A DNA stretch of 64,000 bases, from contig NZ_CP165782.1 of the NCBI RefSeq assembly GCF_000513895.2, forward strand, positions 3,621,909 to 3,685,908, written 5' to 3'. The position numbers and the translations under genes are program-made. The notes under the pieces are model-generated. The model was not told the origin of the DNA. It searched no databases and saw only the letters and a list, made by a program, of their open reading frames with translations. This stretch comes from Ensifer sp. WSM1721. Its GTDB lineage: Bacteria > Pseudomonadota > Alphaproteobacteria > Rhizobiales > Rhizobiaceae. Positions 38,300 through 47,429 of the stretch are shown in pieces; position 1 is the stretch's first letter, and each line of letters begins with the position of its first letter.

Positions 38300-39883
38300 A
38301 TGGCCGAAAGCATTGCCGAGGCGGTTTCCCGCCGCCGCACATTTGCGATCATTTCGCACCCGGACGCCGGTAAAACGACGCTCACCGAAAAGCTCCTGCT
38401 CTTCGGCGGCGCGATCCAGCTCGCCGGCGAGGTCAAGGCCAAGAAAGACCGGATTCAGACCCGGTCCGACTGGATGAAAATCGAGCGTGAGCGCGGCATC
38501 TCGGTCGTCACCTCGGTAATGACCTTCGAATATGACGACACGGTTTTCAACCTGCTCGACACGCCCGGCCACGAGGACTTCGCCGACGACACCTATCGCA
38601 CGCTGACGGCGGTCGATGCGGCCGTCATGGTGATCGACGCGGCCAAGGGTATCGAGCCGCGGACCTTGAAGCTTTTCGAGGTCTGCCGGTTGCGCGACAT
38701 CCCGATCATCACCTTCGTCAACAAGATGGACCGCGAGAGCCGCGATCCCTTCGAGATCCTCGACGAGGTGGAGCACAAGCTGGCGCTCGACTGCGCCCCC
38801 GTCACGTGGCCGATCGGCCGTTCCAAGACCTTCTGCGGCACTTATCATCTCGCGACGAACGAGGTGCGCGGCGCCGATACGCAGGAGCGGCTGACCAAAG
38901 TCAACGACCCGGAAATGGCCTCGCATCGGCTGCCGGAAAACGAGCGCGATGCCTTCACCGAGGAGACGACGCTGGCGATCGAGGCCTGCAAGCCTTTCGA
39001 CCGCAAGGCCTTCCTCGAAGGCCACCTGACGCCGGTCTTCTTCGGCTCGGCGCTCCGCAACTTCGGCGTCCGCGACCTGATCAACGCGTTGAGCGATTTC
39101 GCACCGCCGCCGCGCTCCCAGGTCGCCGATATCCGCACCGTCGAGGCGACCGATGACAAGATGACGGCCTTCGTCTTCAAGATCCAGGCGAACATGGACC
39201 CGAACCATCGTGACCGCATCGCTTTCGTGCGCGTCTGCTCGGGCAAGCTCGAACGCGGCATGAAGGCGCGGCTCTCGCGCACCGGCAAGCAGATGGGACT
39301 GACGGCGCCGCAATTCTTCTTCGCCTCACAGCGCCAGCTCGCCGATACGGCCTTTGCGGGCGACGTCGTCGGCATCCCGAACCACGGCACGCTCAGGATC
39401 GGCGATACGCTCACCGAGGGCGAGCCGCTCGTCTTCCAAGGTGTACCGAACTTCGCGCCGGAAATCCTCCGCCGCGTCCGGCTCGGGGACGCGATGAAGG
39501 CAAAGAAGCTGAAAGAGGCGCTGCAGCAGATGGCAGAAGAGGGTGTCGTTCAGCTTTTCTCGCCGGACGACGGGGCGCCGGCAATCGTCGGCGTCGTCGG
39601 CGCGCTGCAGCTCGATGTGTTGAAGGAGCGCCTGCAGGCCGAATACGGTTTGCCCGTCTCCTTCGAAATGCCGCGCTTCTCCGTCTGCCGCTGGATCTCC
39701 GCCGACAATCCGGCCGAGCTCGACAAGTTCATCGCGGCCCACCGCGGCGACATCGCCCGTGACCTCGACGGCGATCCGGTGTTCATGGCGCAAGACGGTT
39801 TTTCGCTGCGTTACGAGGCGGAACGCTATCCGGCGATCAAAATGGTCGCGATCAAGGAGTATCACGTCGCCAAGGCGGCGTGA
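38300..39883 (+). CDS. prfC: Peptide chain release factor 3
   Basis: A 527-residue translational GTPase that recycles RF1/RF2. G1 is SHPDAGKTTL, G2 lies near RGISVVTSVM, G3 is DTPGHEDFADD, and G4 is NKMDR. Length and C-terminal domains agree with RF3. The start at 38300 begins the conserved sequence MAESIAEAVSRRRTFAIISHPD; the gene is divergent from dut. Confidence 0.96.
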   Translation: MAESIAEAVSRRRTFAIISHPDAGKTTLTEKLLLFGGAIQLAGEVKAKKDRIQTRSDWMKIERERGISVVTSVMTFEYDDTVFNLLDTPGHEDFADDTYRTLTAVDAAVMVIDAAKGIEPRTLKLFEVCRLRDIPIITFVNKMDRESRDPFEILDEVEHKLALDCAPVTWPIGRSKTFCGTYHLATNEVRGADTQERLTKVNDPEMASHRLPENERDAFTEETTLAIEACKPFDRKAFLEGHLTPVFFGSALRNFGVRDLINALSDFAPPPRSQVADIRTVEATDDKMTAFVFKIQANMDPNHRDRIAFVRVCSGKLERGMKARLSRTGKQMGLTAPQFFFASQRQLADTAFAGDVVGIPNHGTLRIGDTLTEGEPLVFQGVPNFAPEILRRVRLGDAMKAKKLKEALQQMAEEGVVQLFSPDDGAPAIVGVVGALQLDVLKERLQAEYGLPVSFEMPRFSVCRWISADNPAELDKFIAAHRGDIARDLDGDPVFMAQDGFSLRYEAERYPAIKMVAIKEYHVAKAA

Positions 39884-39917
39884 CGACCTCTGCCGAGGCC
39901 TGTGAACATGGGGTTTG

Positions 39918-40020
39918 CCCCTCACCCTGCGCCCCGCAGGCGGCGCGAGGGGACTGGCGAGTGCGGCGTCAGCCCTTCCTCAGAACAGGAGAAGGCGACG
40001 GCAGGCGGACGAGGGCGATT
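39918..40020. repeat. RIME-like GC-rich repeat after prfC
   Basis: CCCCTCACCCTGCGCCCCGCAGG...GCGAGGGG and the closing AGGAGAAGGCGACGGCAGGCGG...GAGGGCG part match the pattern of the elements beside iolE. It lies between the prfC stop and the following minus-strand membrane protein gene. Confidence 0.7.
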
Positions 40021-40063
40021 ACGCCGGCACGGGCGGCGGACCTTTCGCGGCTCCGCATCGCGT

Positions 40064-40438
40064 TCATCCAGGATCCGTCATTCGCAGCGCCAGCACCAGT
40101 TGCGCGACGCGTACGGCAGCGATGAGATAGATGGCGACCACGAGAAGCTGAAGCGCCAGGTGGCGCCTGACCTTCGACAGCCGGTAAAGCCCGTCCGCAA
40201 AGTTCAAGAAAAACAGCGCGATGCCGATCGAGAACACGATGTAGCCGGCAATCGGCGTGTTTATGATGCCCTTTGCGGTAATGACATCGGGGTTCTCGAC
40301 GGCGTGCATGCCCGCCGCCACGATCAACGTCGCGACGACGAGGTTGCGCGTGTGTCGAAATATCTCCTCAAGGCCGCCGCGATCGAACAAGGCGCGTTTC
40401 GCGGTCAGTAGAAACGACGGGATGCGGCGACCGGACAT
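40064..40438 (-). CDS. Small membrane protein of unknown function
   Basis: A 124-residue protein with probable membrane helices: TLIVAAGMHAVEN, IAGYIVFSIGIALFFLNFADGLY and LALQLLVVAIYLIAAVRVAQLVLAL. Positive residues lie at both ends. I do not recognise a family. The chosen ATG precedes a basic segment; the frame also runs further upstream. Confidence 0.6.
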   Translation of the reverse strand: MSGRRIPSFLLTAKRALFDRGGLEEIFRHTRNLVVATLIVAAGMHAVENPDVITAKGIINTPIAGYIVFSIGIALFFLNFADGLYRLSKVRRHLALQLLVVAIYLIAAVRVAQLVLALRMTDPG

Positions 40439-40552
40439 GCGACTCCATCTCGAATTGCGGTTGCAGGGCGGATGATATTCGAGCGGATTCTCGCCCGTCA
40501 AAGCCTTTCGGCTGACGCACCAGGCGGGTCCATCGCCCGCGGCGGCTGCGCC

Positions 40553-41245
40553 TCAAAAATCGAAGCGCGGCGCCGCACGTTCCAACATTGCGACTTCGGG
40601 ATCAACGGACCAGATCGTGCCGACGGCCTCCCGAAGCGCATCGACGAGCAGCCTAATATGGGCCTCGGCGCCGGCATGCAGTGCCTCGGCGACCATGAGC
40701 ACGGCCGCCGTCTCCTCGCGGACGGCCGAATACCCGCTCTGGCGGTTGGTCCAGCGCCGCGCATGCGCGCGTCCGCTCGTATCGGCGAAAATGATTTCTT
40801 GCGGCTCAGGGCGTTCCATGTCGCCGGAGAACGTCGTGTAGATCTCATCACCGACGGCAGGCCGGACCTCGAGATCGCCGGTGACCTTCGCAAGATCGAA
40901 GACAGCGATCGGGATGGCAAACGCCAGCGACGCCGCGTTGCAGAGATCGATCATCGGATGGATTTTCGGTAGCGCTCCCTCCTTCCTGTAACGCCTAAGA
41001 AGCGCTTCGGAGGCCGAGCGATATTGCGTCGGCTTCAGTCCCATCCGTGCGAAGGCGCGGCGCCAGGCCTGTATCTCCGGGAATTCGCCCTCAGTGCGCT
41101 CCGAAAGCCGTGCCCTCGCCACCGCTTCGAAATGCGCGACCTGTGCGTCGACCGCGACCTCCTTGCGGATACCCATGACGTGAAGCGCGCCCGCGGCCAG
41201 TTCGGGGAAGTCGTTCCAGATATCGTCTGAGTGCTTAAAAGACAT
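40553..41245 (-). CDS. B3/B4 tRNA-binding domain protein (YgaZ/PheT-B3/4 type)
   Basis: A 230-residue stand-alone B3/4 domain, the fold of the editing domain of phenylalanyl-tRNA synthetase beta. Characteristic regions are RRAFARMGLKPTQYRSASEALLRR, LPKIHPMIDLCNAASL and GDMERPEPQEIIFADTSGRAHARRW. It may act as a free-standing aminoacyl-tRNA editor or small-molecule binder; its role is not known. It follows an EamA exporter after 4 bases in the same unit. Confidence 0.85.
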   Translation of the reverse strand: MSFKHSDDIWNDFPELAAGALHVMGIRKEVAVDAQVAHFEAVARARLSERTEGEFPEIQAWRRAFARMGLKPTQYRSASEALLRRYRKEGALPKIHPMIDLCNAASLAFAIPIAVFDLAKVTGDLEVRPAVGDEIYTTFSGDMERPEPQEIIFADTSGRAHARRWTNRQSGYSAVREETAAVLMVAEALHAGAEAHIRLLVDALREAVGTIWSVDPEVAMLERAAPRFDF

Positions 41246-41249
41246 GAGA

Positions 41250-42176
41250 TCACCTTTCCTGCTGGCCGGTCCTGGGCCGCGCCGCGTGTCCGATACGTGT
41301 GAGATTGGTGGTCCGGAGGCTGAGACTCAAGACGGCCAGGAGCACGGAGCCCATGCCGATCATCTGGTTAGCGGCAATCGGCTCGCCAAGAGCGGCAGCG
41401 GCGAGGAGAAGGGCGGAGACCGGGGCAAGCGCGGTGAAGACTGCGGCCTCGGTGCCGCTTACCTTTTCCAGCCCGGCATACCAGAGCAGGAAGCCGCCGA
41501 CCGTCGGCACGAGCGCGTAATATGCGACGGCGGCAAAGGCAGGCGCGTCTGCTGGCCCCGCCAGAGGAAGCTCCGCAAGTGCAAACGGGATGGCGATCGC
41601 GCCGCCGAAGCCCGCCATCAGCGCCGACAGGGTCAGCGGCGGAATCTCTGAGTCGAGGCGCTTGCCGAGGAGAATGAACAGACCTTCGCATACGACGGCG
41701 CCGAAGATCAGCGCACTGCCGGCGAGCGAATGCTGCTCGCCGGCCCCCGGCCGGAAGACGATCACGAGAACGCCCGCAGCGGCGAGGAGAGCGGCCATGA
41801 GCACGGAGCGATGCGGCCTTTCGCCGAGGATGACGACGGCAATGGCCGCCGAGACCACGGGAAGGGTGCCGATGATGACGCCGGCATCGGCCGCGGGCGC
41901 GAGCTTCAGGCCGGAAATGAGCAGGGTCGTATAGCCGACGCTGCCGGCACCCGCCTGGAGGAAGAGGATGAGCCAATCGCCCTTCGGCGGCCGCGGCCAA
42001 GGGGTTGCGGTTGCGCGCATCAGCCCAAGGAAAAGCGGCAAGGCGATCGCGAAGCGCAGCGCCGTTGCCGAAAATGGCGGCAGGCCCGAGGCTATGACCT
42101 TGCTCGCGATCACGGTGCTGCCGACGAGCACCATGGCGAGCGACAGATAAATATACCCTTGAAATTGCTTTGACAT
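41250..42176 (-). CDS. EamA/DMT-family membrane transporter
   Basis: A 308-residue protein with ten hydrophobic helices forming two EamA repeats (YLSLAMVLVGSTVIASKVIAS and ALIFGAVVCEGLFILLGKRL). Its closeness to a B3/4 protein and an AraC regulator suggests export of an amino acid or amine analogue. The start at 42176 begins MSKQFQGYIY, with an alternative eight codons upstream. Confidence 0.85.
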   Translation of the reverse strand: MSKQFQGYIYLSLAMVLVGSTVIASKVIASGLPPFSATALRFAIALPLFLGLMRATATPWPRPPKGDWLILFLQAGAGSVGYTTLLISGLKLAPAADAGVIIGTLPVVSAAIAVVILGERPHRSVLMAALLAAAGVLVIVFRPGAGEQHSLAGSALIFGAVVCEGLFILLGKRLDSEIPPLTLSALMAGFGGAIAIPFALAELPLAGPADAPAFAAVAYYALVPTVGGFLLWYAGLEKVSGTEAAVFTALAPVSALLLAAAALGEPIAANQMIGMGSVLLAVLSLSLRTTNLTRIGHAARPRTGQQER

Positions 42177-42254
42177 CCTGCCGCCCATTCCAATTGACAA
42201 TGGCGGCAGATGAACCGATCGGCAGCGAGCGGTCTTGTACGGAATTGCGAGAAG

Positions 42255-43061
42255 TCAGTTCATCGCTTGGGCATAGGCGCCGGGGGAGAATCCGAATTTG
42301 CGCACGAAAACGCGCGTCATATGGCTCTGGTCGGTAAAGCCGCCGGCAATCGCCGCTTCCGCGAGCGGCGTGCCATCGGCGATCAGCCGCCGGACGATGT
42401 CGATCCGTCGCTGGATGAGATAGGCATGCGGCGTGAGCCCCGTCGTTTTGGCAAAGCCGCGCACGACCTGGTAACGGCTCAGCCCGCACTCGCCCGCGAG
42501 ATCCGAAAGCGTGAGCGGCGCCAGCGGGTCGTCGTCGATGAGGTTCACGGCTGAAGCGAGCGATGTCGGCACCTTGACCGGAGTGCCTTGCCGTGGGGCG
42601 AGCCGCATCGCCTCCGCGAGCAGGGTGACGGCCAGTTCCTCCCAATGCAGCATCGTATCGGAGCCGTCTGCGGTCACCGCGAAAATCGCGCGGAAGCGGG
42701 CTGCAAGCCGGGCGCTCCTGATCACCGGGTCGCTGAATTCGCAACTGCGCCTGCGGCCTTCGCTGATGTCGTCTACCGCCGCAGCGACTAGGGCGGGATC
42801 GAGGTAAAGCATCCGCCAGGAGCGGCCGGCACTGCCGATGGGCGCGCCGTCATGGACCTCTCCCGGATTAACGGTGATCACGTCGCCTGCCTCGGCTTCG
42901 ACCGTGCCGCGGCCACTGAGCGACCTCTGCGCCCCTTCATGAATCAGGCCGATCCCGAACTGCTCGTGCGTATGGCGCGCGAATGCGTGGCGCGTCGCGG
43001 CTTCCACCACGTCGACGCCGGCAATGCGGCGCGGCATCACCCTGAATTCGCCCTTTGGCAT
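42255..43061 (-). CDS. AraC-family transcriptional regulator
   Basis: A 268-residue regulator. The N-terminal cupin-type sensing part (AFARHTHEQFGIGLIHEG, GDVITVNPGEVHDG) is followed by two helix-turn-helix motifs in LTLSDLAGECGLSRYQVVRGF and AEAAIAGGFTDQSHMTRVFVRKFGFSPGAY. It lies just upstream of the EamA gene on the same strand and probably controls it; it is divergent from an XRE gene 90 bases away. The ATG at 43061 begins the recognisable domain. Confidence 0.88.
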   Translation of the reverse strand: MPKGEFRVMPRRIAGVDVVEAATRHAFARHTHEQFGIGLIHEGAQRSLSGRGTVEAEAGDVITVNPGEVHDGAPIGSAGRSWRMLYLDPALVAAAVDDISEGRRRSCEFSDPVIRSARLAARFRAIFAVTADGSDTMLHWEELAVTLLAEAMRLAPRQGTPVKVPTSLASAVNLIDDDPLAPLTLSDLAGECGLSRYQVVRGFAKTTGLTPHAYLIQRRIDIVRRLIADGTPLAEAAIAGGFTDQSHMTRVFVRKFGFSPGAYAQAMN

Positions 43062-43151
43062 GTTCTGCTCGTCGGTGTTTTTCGTTGAGCCCGATGCTGG
43101 TATAGCGTTTTCGTAGTCTTGCGGCAAAGCGAAGACGCGAAGGAGGTTGCG

Positions 43152-43676
43152 ATGCTTTACACGGGGCGAAGGCTGAAGCGCTTGCGGCTCTTCGCCTGCA
43201 TGAAGCAGAGCCATGTGGCGGAGCTCCTGCAGGTAACGCAGGCGACCGTGTCGCGCTGGGAGGCGGGCGTCCTGACACCTTCCGAAAGCCAGCAACGGGC
43301 GCTGGAGCACGTCTTCGCAAAGATGCCGTCGACGGCCGATGCGGCGCTCAAACGGCTGGTCGAAACCTCGACGGCGCGGGTTCATCTGATCTGCGACCAC
43401 TCACACCGGCTGCTGGCGGCCTCGTCGTCCCGGCGGTCGGAATGGCGGCGGGACCTACTGGGAGCGCCGATGTTCCGCTACGCGTCGGAGGAAATCCAGA
43501 AGGCGGAAGGCGACCTTGACGAACTCGGCTGGCACGATGGACGCGTGGCGTCGCTCGTCGTCGAGACCGGCCCCAACGGCCGTGCCGACGTGCCGATCGT
43601 CGCCGGCCGCGTGCTTTGGGAGCGCATTCCGCTTGCCGACGGTACGACGGGCCGCCTGGTAACGACACTGACGTGA
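43152..43676 (+). CDS. XRE-family helix-turn-helix regulator
   Basis: A 174-residue protein with an N-terminal Cro/CI-type helix-turn-helix (MKQSHVAELLQVTQATVSRWEAG) and an uncharacterised C-terminal part that may sense a ligand. AGGAGG stands ideally before the ATG at 43152. It is divergent from the AraC regulator, with which it shares a 90-base promoter region. Confidence 0.82.
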   Translation: MLYTGRRLKRLRLFACMKQSHVAELLQVTQATVSRWEAGVLTPSESQQRALEHVFAKMPSTADAALKRLVETSTARVHLICDHSHRLLAASSSRRSEWRRDLLGAPMFRYASEEIQKAEGDLDELGWHDGRVASLVVETGPNGRADVPIVAGRVLWERIPLADGTTGRLVTTLT

Positions 43677-43735
43677 TCGTGGCGCATATTTTATGCGTTG
43701 TTCCTCCCGCTTGGCTCCGGTTAGCCTCTGGAGCG

Positions 43736-43832
43736 GCATGAGGAAAAGTATGCGCGGTTTTCCGCCCGCATTCCGCTCTGACTTCGATCACGTTTATGAT
43801 TTGGGTCGATTCGACCCAAAATCATGGTGATC
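43736..43832. repeat. Palindromic repeat, family B, full copy
   Basis: GAGGAAAAGTATGCGCGG facing GTTTTCCGCCCGCATTCC is followed by a strong palindrome ATGATTTGGGTCGA-TTCGACCCAAAATCAT. It lies between the XRE gene and an epimerase gene on the same strand and ends about 20 bases before the latter's ATG. Confidence 0.8.
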
Positions 43833-43853
43833 TGGGAAACCGAGGAGTGATGC

Positions 43854-44837
43854 ATGACGATTCTGGTGACGGGAAGCGCCGGCCACTTGGGGGAGGCGTT
43901 GATGCGAAGCCTGCTCGCGGCAGGCCGCGATGTTCGCGGCATCGATATCAAGCCTTGCGATTTCACCGATCTCGTCGGATCGATCGCCGACCGTGCCTTC
44001 GTCCGCCAGGCACTGAAGAATGTTCGCGCCGTCGTCCACGCCGCGACGCTGCACAAGCCGCATGTCGCAACGCACGGCTATTCCGAATTCGTCGAGACCA
44101 ATATCGCCGGTACGCTCAACCTGCTCGAAGAGGCAGCCGAGGCCGGCGTCGGCGCCTTCGTCTTCACCAGCACTACGAGCGCTTTCGGTTCGGCTCTGAC
44201 GCCGGCGCCCGGTGAGCCGGCCGCATGGATCACCGAGGAAGTGACGCCGATTCCGCGCAACATTTACGGCGTCAGCAAAGTCGCGGCGGAAGGCCTATGC
44301 GAACTCTTCTCCCGCCGGCACGGGTTGCCCGTAGTCGTCCTGCGCACCTCGCGTTTCTTTCCAGAGGCAGACGACGATGCGGAAATCCGCGGCCGCTACG
44401 ATACGGCCAATGCGCAGGCGAACGAGTTGCTCAATCGCCGCGCGGACATCGAGGACGTGGTGAGTGCGCATATCGCGGCGCTAGAAAAGGCGGAAGAGAT
44501 TCGCTTCGGCCGCTACATCGTGTCGGCGCCGACGCCCTTCGCGCGTGACGATCTCGCAACGTTGCGGACGGACGCGCCTGCCATCGTCCGGCGTCATTTT
44601 CCCGAATGCGAGGTGCTTTATGCCGAACGCGGATGGCGGCTCTTCCCGACGATCGACCGCGTCTATGTCAGCGCCCAGGCAATGGCCTCGCTCGCCTGGC
44701 GCCCGAAGTACGATTTCCGGCATGTGCTCCGATGCCTTCGGCGCGGAGAGGATTTCCGGAGCCCGCTCGCCCTCGAAATAGGGTCCAAGGGTTATCACGA
44801 CACCGTCTTTGCCAACGGGCCCTATCCGGTCGCTTGA
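43854..44837 (+). CDS. NAD-dependent epimerase/dehydratase
   Basis: A 327-residue extended SDR. NAD-binding motif VTGSAGHLGEALMRSLLAAG and a catalytic region TSTTSAFG with IYGVSKVAAEGLC (Tyr-x3-Lys). It probably acts on a nucleotide sugar; the exact activity is not deducible. The ATG at 43854 lies six bases after GGAG. Confidence 0.85.
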   Translation: MTILVTGSAGHLGEALMRSLLAAGRDVRGIDIKPCDFTDLVGSIADRAFVRQALKNVRAVVHAATLHKPHVATHGYSEFVETNIAGTLNLLEEAAEAGVGAFVFTSTTSAFGSALTPAPGEPAAWITEEVTPIPRNIYGVSKVAAEGLCELFSRRHGLPVVVLRTSRFFPEADDDAEIRGRYDTANAQANELLNRRADIEDVVSAHIAALEKAEEIRFGRYIVSAPTPFARDDLATLRTDAPAIVRRHFPECEVLYAERGWRLFPTIDRVYVSAQAMASLAWRPKYDFRHVLRCLRRGEDFRSPLALEIGSKGYHDTVFANGPYPVA

Positions 44838-44841
44838 ATCA

Positions 44842-45243
44842 CTATTCACTCTGCCGCCCCGGCAGCTTGCCGGTGTCGACCCAAGGCAGGGCGGAGGAGC
44901 ACCAGATTTGCGAACGCGGTACAAGCTCGCGCCGCTGATTGATGGTGCCGACACGAATGCCGATCTCCTCGGCATCCTCGTCGGTGCCGGTCGTATAGAT
45001 CGGCGAACCGCATTGCGGACAGAAGAATTGCAGCCGCCGGCGCCCGTTTTCGGCGATCTTGACGTAAAGCTCCGGTTCGCCGCCGGTCAGTCGGAAGGAA
45101 CTACGCGGCGTGCTGGCGGTCACGCGATAGGCCGAACCCGTCAGCCGCTGGCAATCGGTGCAATGGCAGATCGACACGTCTTCAGGGTCGATCTCCGCTT
45201 CATAGGTCACGAAGCCGCAATGGCATTGGCCGTCGATGTGCAT
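44842..45243 (-). CDS. GFA family zinc-binding protein
   Basis: A 133-residue protein of the glutathione-dependent formaldehyde-activating (GFA) fold. Zinc ligands CHCG near the N-terminus, CHCTDC, and CPQCGSPIY are visible. Most members bind zinc and thiols, and activity towards formaldehyde is unproven. It is convergent with the epimerase gene, with four bases between. Confidence 0.88.
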   Translation of the reverse strand: MHIDGQCHCGFVTYEAEIDPEDVSICHCTDCQRLTGSAYRVTASTPRSSFRLTGGEPELYVKIAENGRRRLQFFCPQCGSPIYTTGTDEDAEEIGIRVGTINQRRELVPRSQIWCSSALPWVDTGKLPGRQSE

Positions 45244-45320
45244 CGGACGCTCCTCGTATCTGCCTCAAGCAATATACGATAGAGTGTCCGCACTAATAGT
45301 CGAGAGCTTGCCGTACCGGC

Positions 45321-46121
45321 TCAGACGCCCGTGAATAGCCACTCATGTTCCTTGGCGTTGTGGAACTTCCAGATGCGCTTCGGCCCGGCCATGACGTTGA
45401 GATAATAGACGTCGTAGCCGTGCACGGCCGCGACCGGGTGGTAGCCCTTCGGCACCAGCGTCACGTCGCCGTCTTCCACCGCCATCGTCTCATCGAGCGA
45501 GCGGTCATCCGTATAGACGCGCTGCATGGCGAAGCCCTGCGGCGGATTGAGGCGATGGTAATAGGTTTCTTCGAGATAGCTTTCGACTGGCAAGTTGTCC
45601 TGGTCGTGCTTATGCGGCGGATAGGAGGAGGTATGGCCGCCGGGCGTGATCACCTCGACGACGAGCAGCGACTGCGCCGAACCGTCGTCCTCCGGCATGA
45701 TATTGGTGACGTAGCGGGTGTTGGTGCCCTTGCCGCGCGTCATCTGCGGGTGCGTGCCGGGGCGGATGACCTTGGCCTTGAAGCCGTCGCCGCCGGGGGC
45801 GGAGCAGACCGCAAGATCGAAATCGGTCGTCGCTTCCGCCCGCCATTTGCTTCCCTTCGGCACATAGACGGCATAGGGCTGGCCCTCGAAGGGTGTCATG
45901 CGCTCGCCGAGTTCGCCGAAATCCTCGCCGTCGACGGAGATATTCGCTTTGCCGCTGACGAGGACGAGGCAGAGTTCCTTCTCTCCCGCCTCTCCGCCGG
46001 TCGACTCGCCGGCCTTCAGCCGGTTGAGCGCGAAACCGACATAGGTCCAGCCGGCGCTTTCCGGCGTGATGTCCTGCATCAGGCCGGTTCGTGCTTTCGG
46101 TTTGACGAGCAGTTTGGGCAT
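45321..46121 (-). CDS. iolB: 5-deoxy-glucuronate isomerase
   Basis: A 266-residue double-cupin isomerase converting 5-deoxy-glucuronate to 5-keto-2-deoxygluconate in inositol breakdown. Metal-binding cupin parts: YPPHKHDQDN with its His and Glu/Asp, and MAVEDGDVTLVPKGYHPVAAVHGYDVYYLNVMAG. It is the last gene of the iolCDEB unit. The ATG at 46121 is the first Met of the conserved sequence MPKLLVKP. Confidence 0.94.
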   Translation of the reverse strand: MPKLLVKPKARTGLMQDITPESAGWTYVGFALNRLKAGESTGGEAGEKELCLVLVSGKANISVDGEDFGELGERMTPFEGQPYAVYVPKGSKWRAEATTDFDLAVCSAPGGDGFKAKVIRPGTHPQMTRGKGTNTRYVTNIMPEDDGSAQSLLVVEVITPGGHTSSYPPHKHDQDNLPVESYLEETYYHRLNPPQGFAMQRVYTDDRSLDETMAVEDGDVTLVPKGYHPVAAVHGYDVYYLNVMAGPKRIWKFHNAKEHEWLFTGV

Positions 46122-46166
46122 TTCGACGTCTCCTGACTTCTTCCTTGGTGGCCGCATTCGCGACCT

Positions 46167-46294
46167 GCCCCTCTCCTCGGGTTAACCCGAGGACTAGCCC
46201 TCTCCCCTCCGCGAAGAGAGGTGGATCGAGAGGGCGCGGCATATCCCTTCTCCCCGCGAGCGGGGAGAAGGTGACGGCAGCCGGATGAGGGGGA
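46167..46294. repeat. RIME-like element between iolE and iolB
   Basis: An 18-base palindrome CCTCGGGTTAACCCGAGG lies at 46175, and CTTCTCCCCGCGAGCGGGGAGAAG forms a second hairpin near 46250. The element ends exactly at the iolE stop codon. It is an inverted version of the one at 47268. Confidence 0.8.
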
Positions 46295-47197
46295 TTATAC
46301 CCGTTCCAGCCCCGCCTCCTTCGCAAACGCCTTCAGCGATTTCAGCCCGAGCGACTGATATTCGAACGGATTGCGCACGGCGGAATCCTGCTCGGCCTCG
46401 ATCACCAGCCAGCCATCATAGCCGTGCTCGGCGGCGATTTTCAGCACCGGCAGGAAGTCGACGCCGCCTTCGGCGTCACCCGGCACCGTGAAGACACCGC
46501 GGCGCACGCCTTCGAGGAAGGAGAGGCCTTCGGCTTCGACCACTTTGCGGACCGCCGGGCGGACGTTCTTGCAATGGATATGGCGGACGCGATTCATATA
46601 TTTCCGCGCCACTTCGGCCGGGTCCGAGCCGCCGAACCAGGCGTGGCCCGTGTCGAGCAGCAGCTTCGTCGCCGGGCCCGTCTTCTCCATCAAGAGGTCG
46701 ATCTCTTCGCCGGTCTGGACGATCGTGCCCATGTGGTGGTGGTAAACGAGGTCGATACCCTGGTCGGCGCAATACTCAGCAATCGCCTCGAGGTCGGCGC
46801 CGAACTTCTTCCACTGGTCCGCCGGCAGCACCGGCTTGTCCTTGACGAGCGACTTGGAGTCGTCGCCGTGGATCGCATTCGAGGTCTCGCAGACGATCGC
46901 CACCCTGCAGCCATTGTGCTTCAAGAGATCGAGATGCGGTTGGATCGCCTTTTTCTCGGTCTCGACATCGTGCGTCAGCAGATTGGTCGAGTGCCAGCCG
47001 GACACGAAGACGAGGTCATAGGAGGCGAGCTTCCGCTTCAGCGCTTCCGGATCGGTGGGCATCTTGTGGCCCTTTTCTATGCCGTCGAAACCGATCTTCT
47101 GGCAATCGGAGAGGCAATCCTCGAGCGTCAGATGCGCGCCGATCGTATGGTCGTCGTCATTGCTCCAGGCGATCGGGTTGGTTCCGTAGCGGATCAT
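46295..47197 (-). CDS. iolE: Myo-inosose-2 dehydratase
   Basis: A 300-residue TIM-barrel (xylose isomerase-like) metal enzyme converting 2-keto-myo-inositol to 3,5/4-trihydroxycyclohexa-1,2-dione. Recognisable parts are [13 protein letters not shown], the metal-site [33 protein letters not shown] and [10 protein letters not shown]. It is flanked on both sides by inverted repeat elements inside the iol operon. Confidence 0.93.
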   Translation of the reverse strand: MIRYGTNPIAWSNDDDHTIGAHLTLEDCLSDCQKIGFDGIEKGHKMPTDPEALKRKLASYDLVFVSGWHSTNLLTHDVETEKKAIQPHLDLLKHNGCRVAIVCETSNAIHGDDSKSLVKDKPVLPADQWKKFGADLEAIAEYCADQGIDLVYHHHMGTIVQTGEEIDLLMEKTGPATKLLLDTGHAWFGGSDPAEVARKYMNRVRHIHCKNVRPAVRKVVEAEGLSFLEGVRRGVFTVPGDAEGGVDFLPVLKIAAEHGYDGWLVIEAEQDSAVRNPFEYQSLGLKSLKAFAKEAGLERV

Positions 47198-47267
47198 ATG
47201 TTTCACTTTCTGTTCGTCGTCTGCTTGAAGCGGATGCTTCTTATTGTCTCTGGTGTACGAGCAGCAA

Positions 47268-47396
47268 GGCCCCTCATCCGGCTGCCGCCACCTTCTCCCC
47301 GCTTGCGGGGAGAAGGGACGTGTCGCATCGTCCAAAATCCCTCTCCCCGCCTGCGGGGAGAGGGCTAGTCTTCGGGTTAAACCCGAGGAGAGGGCC
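47268..47396. repeat. RIME-like element upstream of iolE
   Basis: CTTCTCCCCGCTTGCGGGGAGAAG near 47292 and CCTCTCCCCGCCTGCGGGGAGAGG near 47340 are perfect hairpins. A CGGGTTAAACCCG palindrome closes the element, matching the start of the one at 46167 in reverse. Confidence 0.8.
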
Positions 47397-47429
47397 CCAG
47401 ATGTAGCCGGCGCCCGCGGTTGATTGAGA

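Noticed and set aside
46167..47396. Composite transposon carrying iolE
   Set aside because: The flanking elements have no transposase and are of the small palindromic class.
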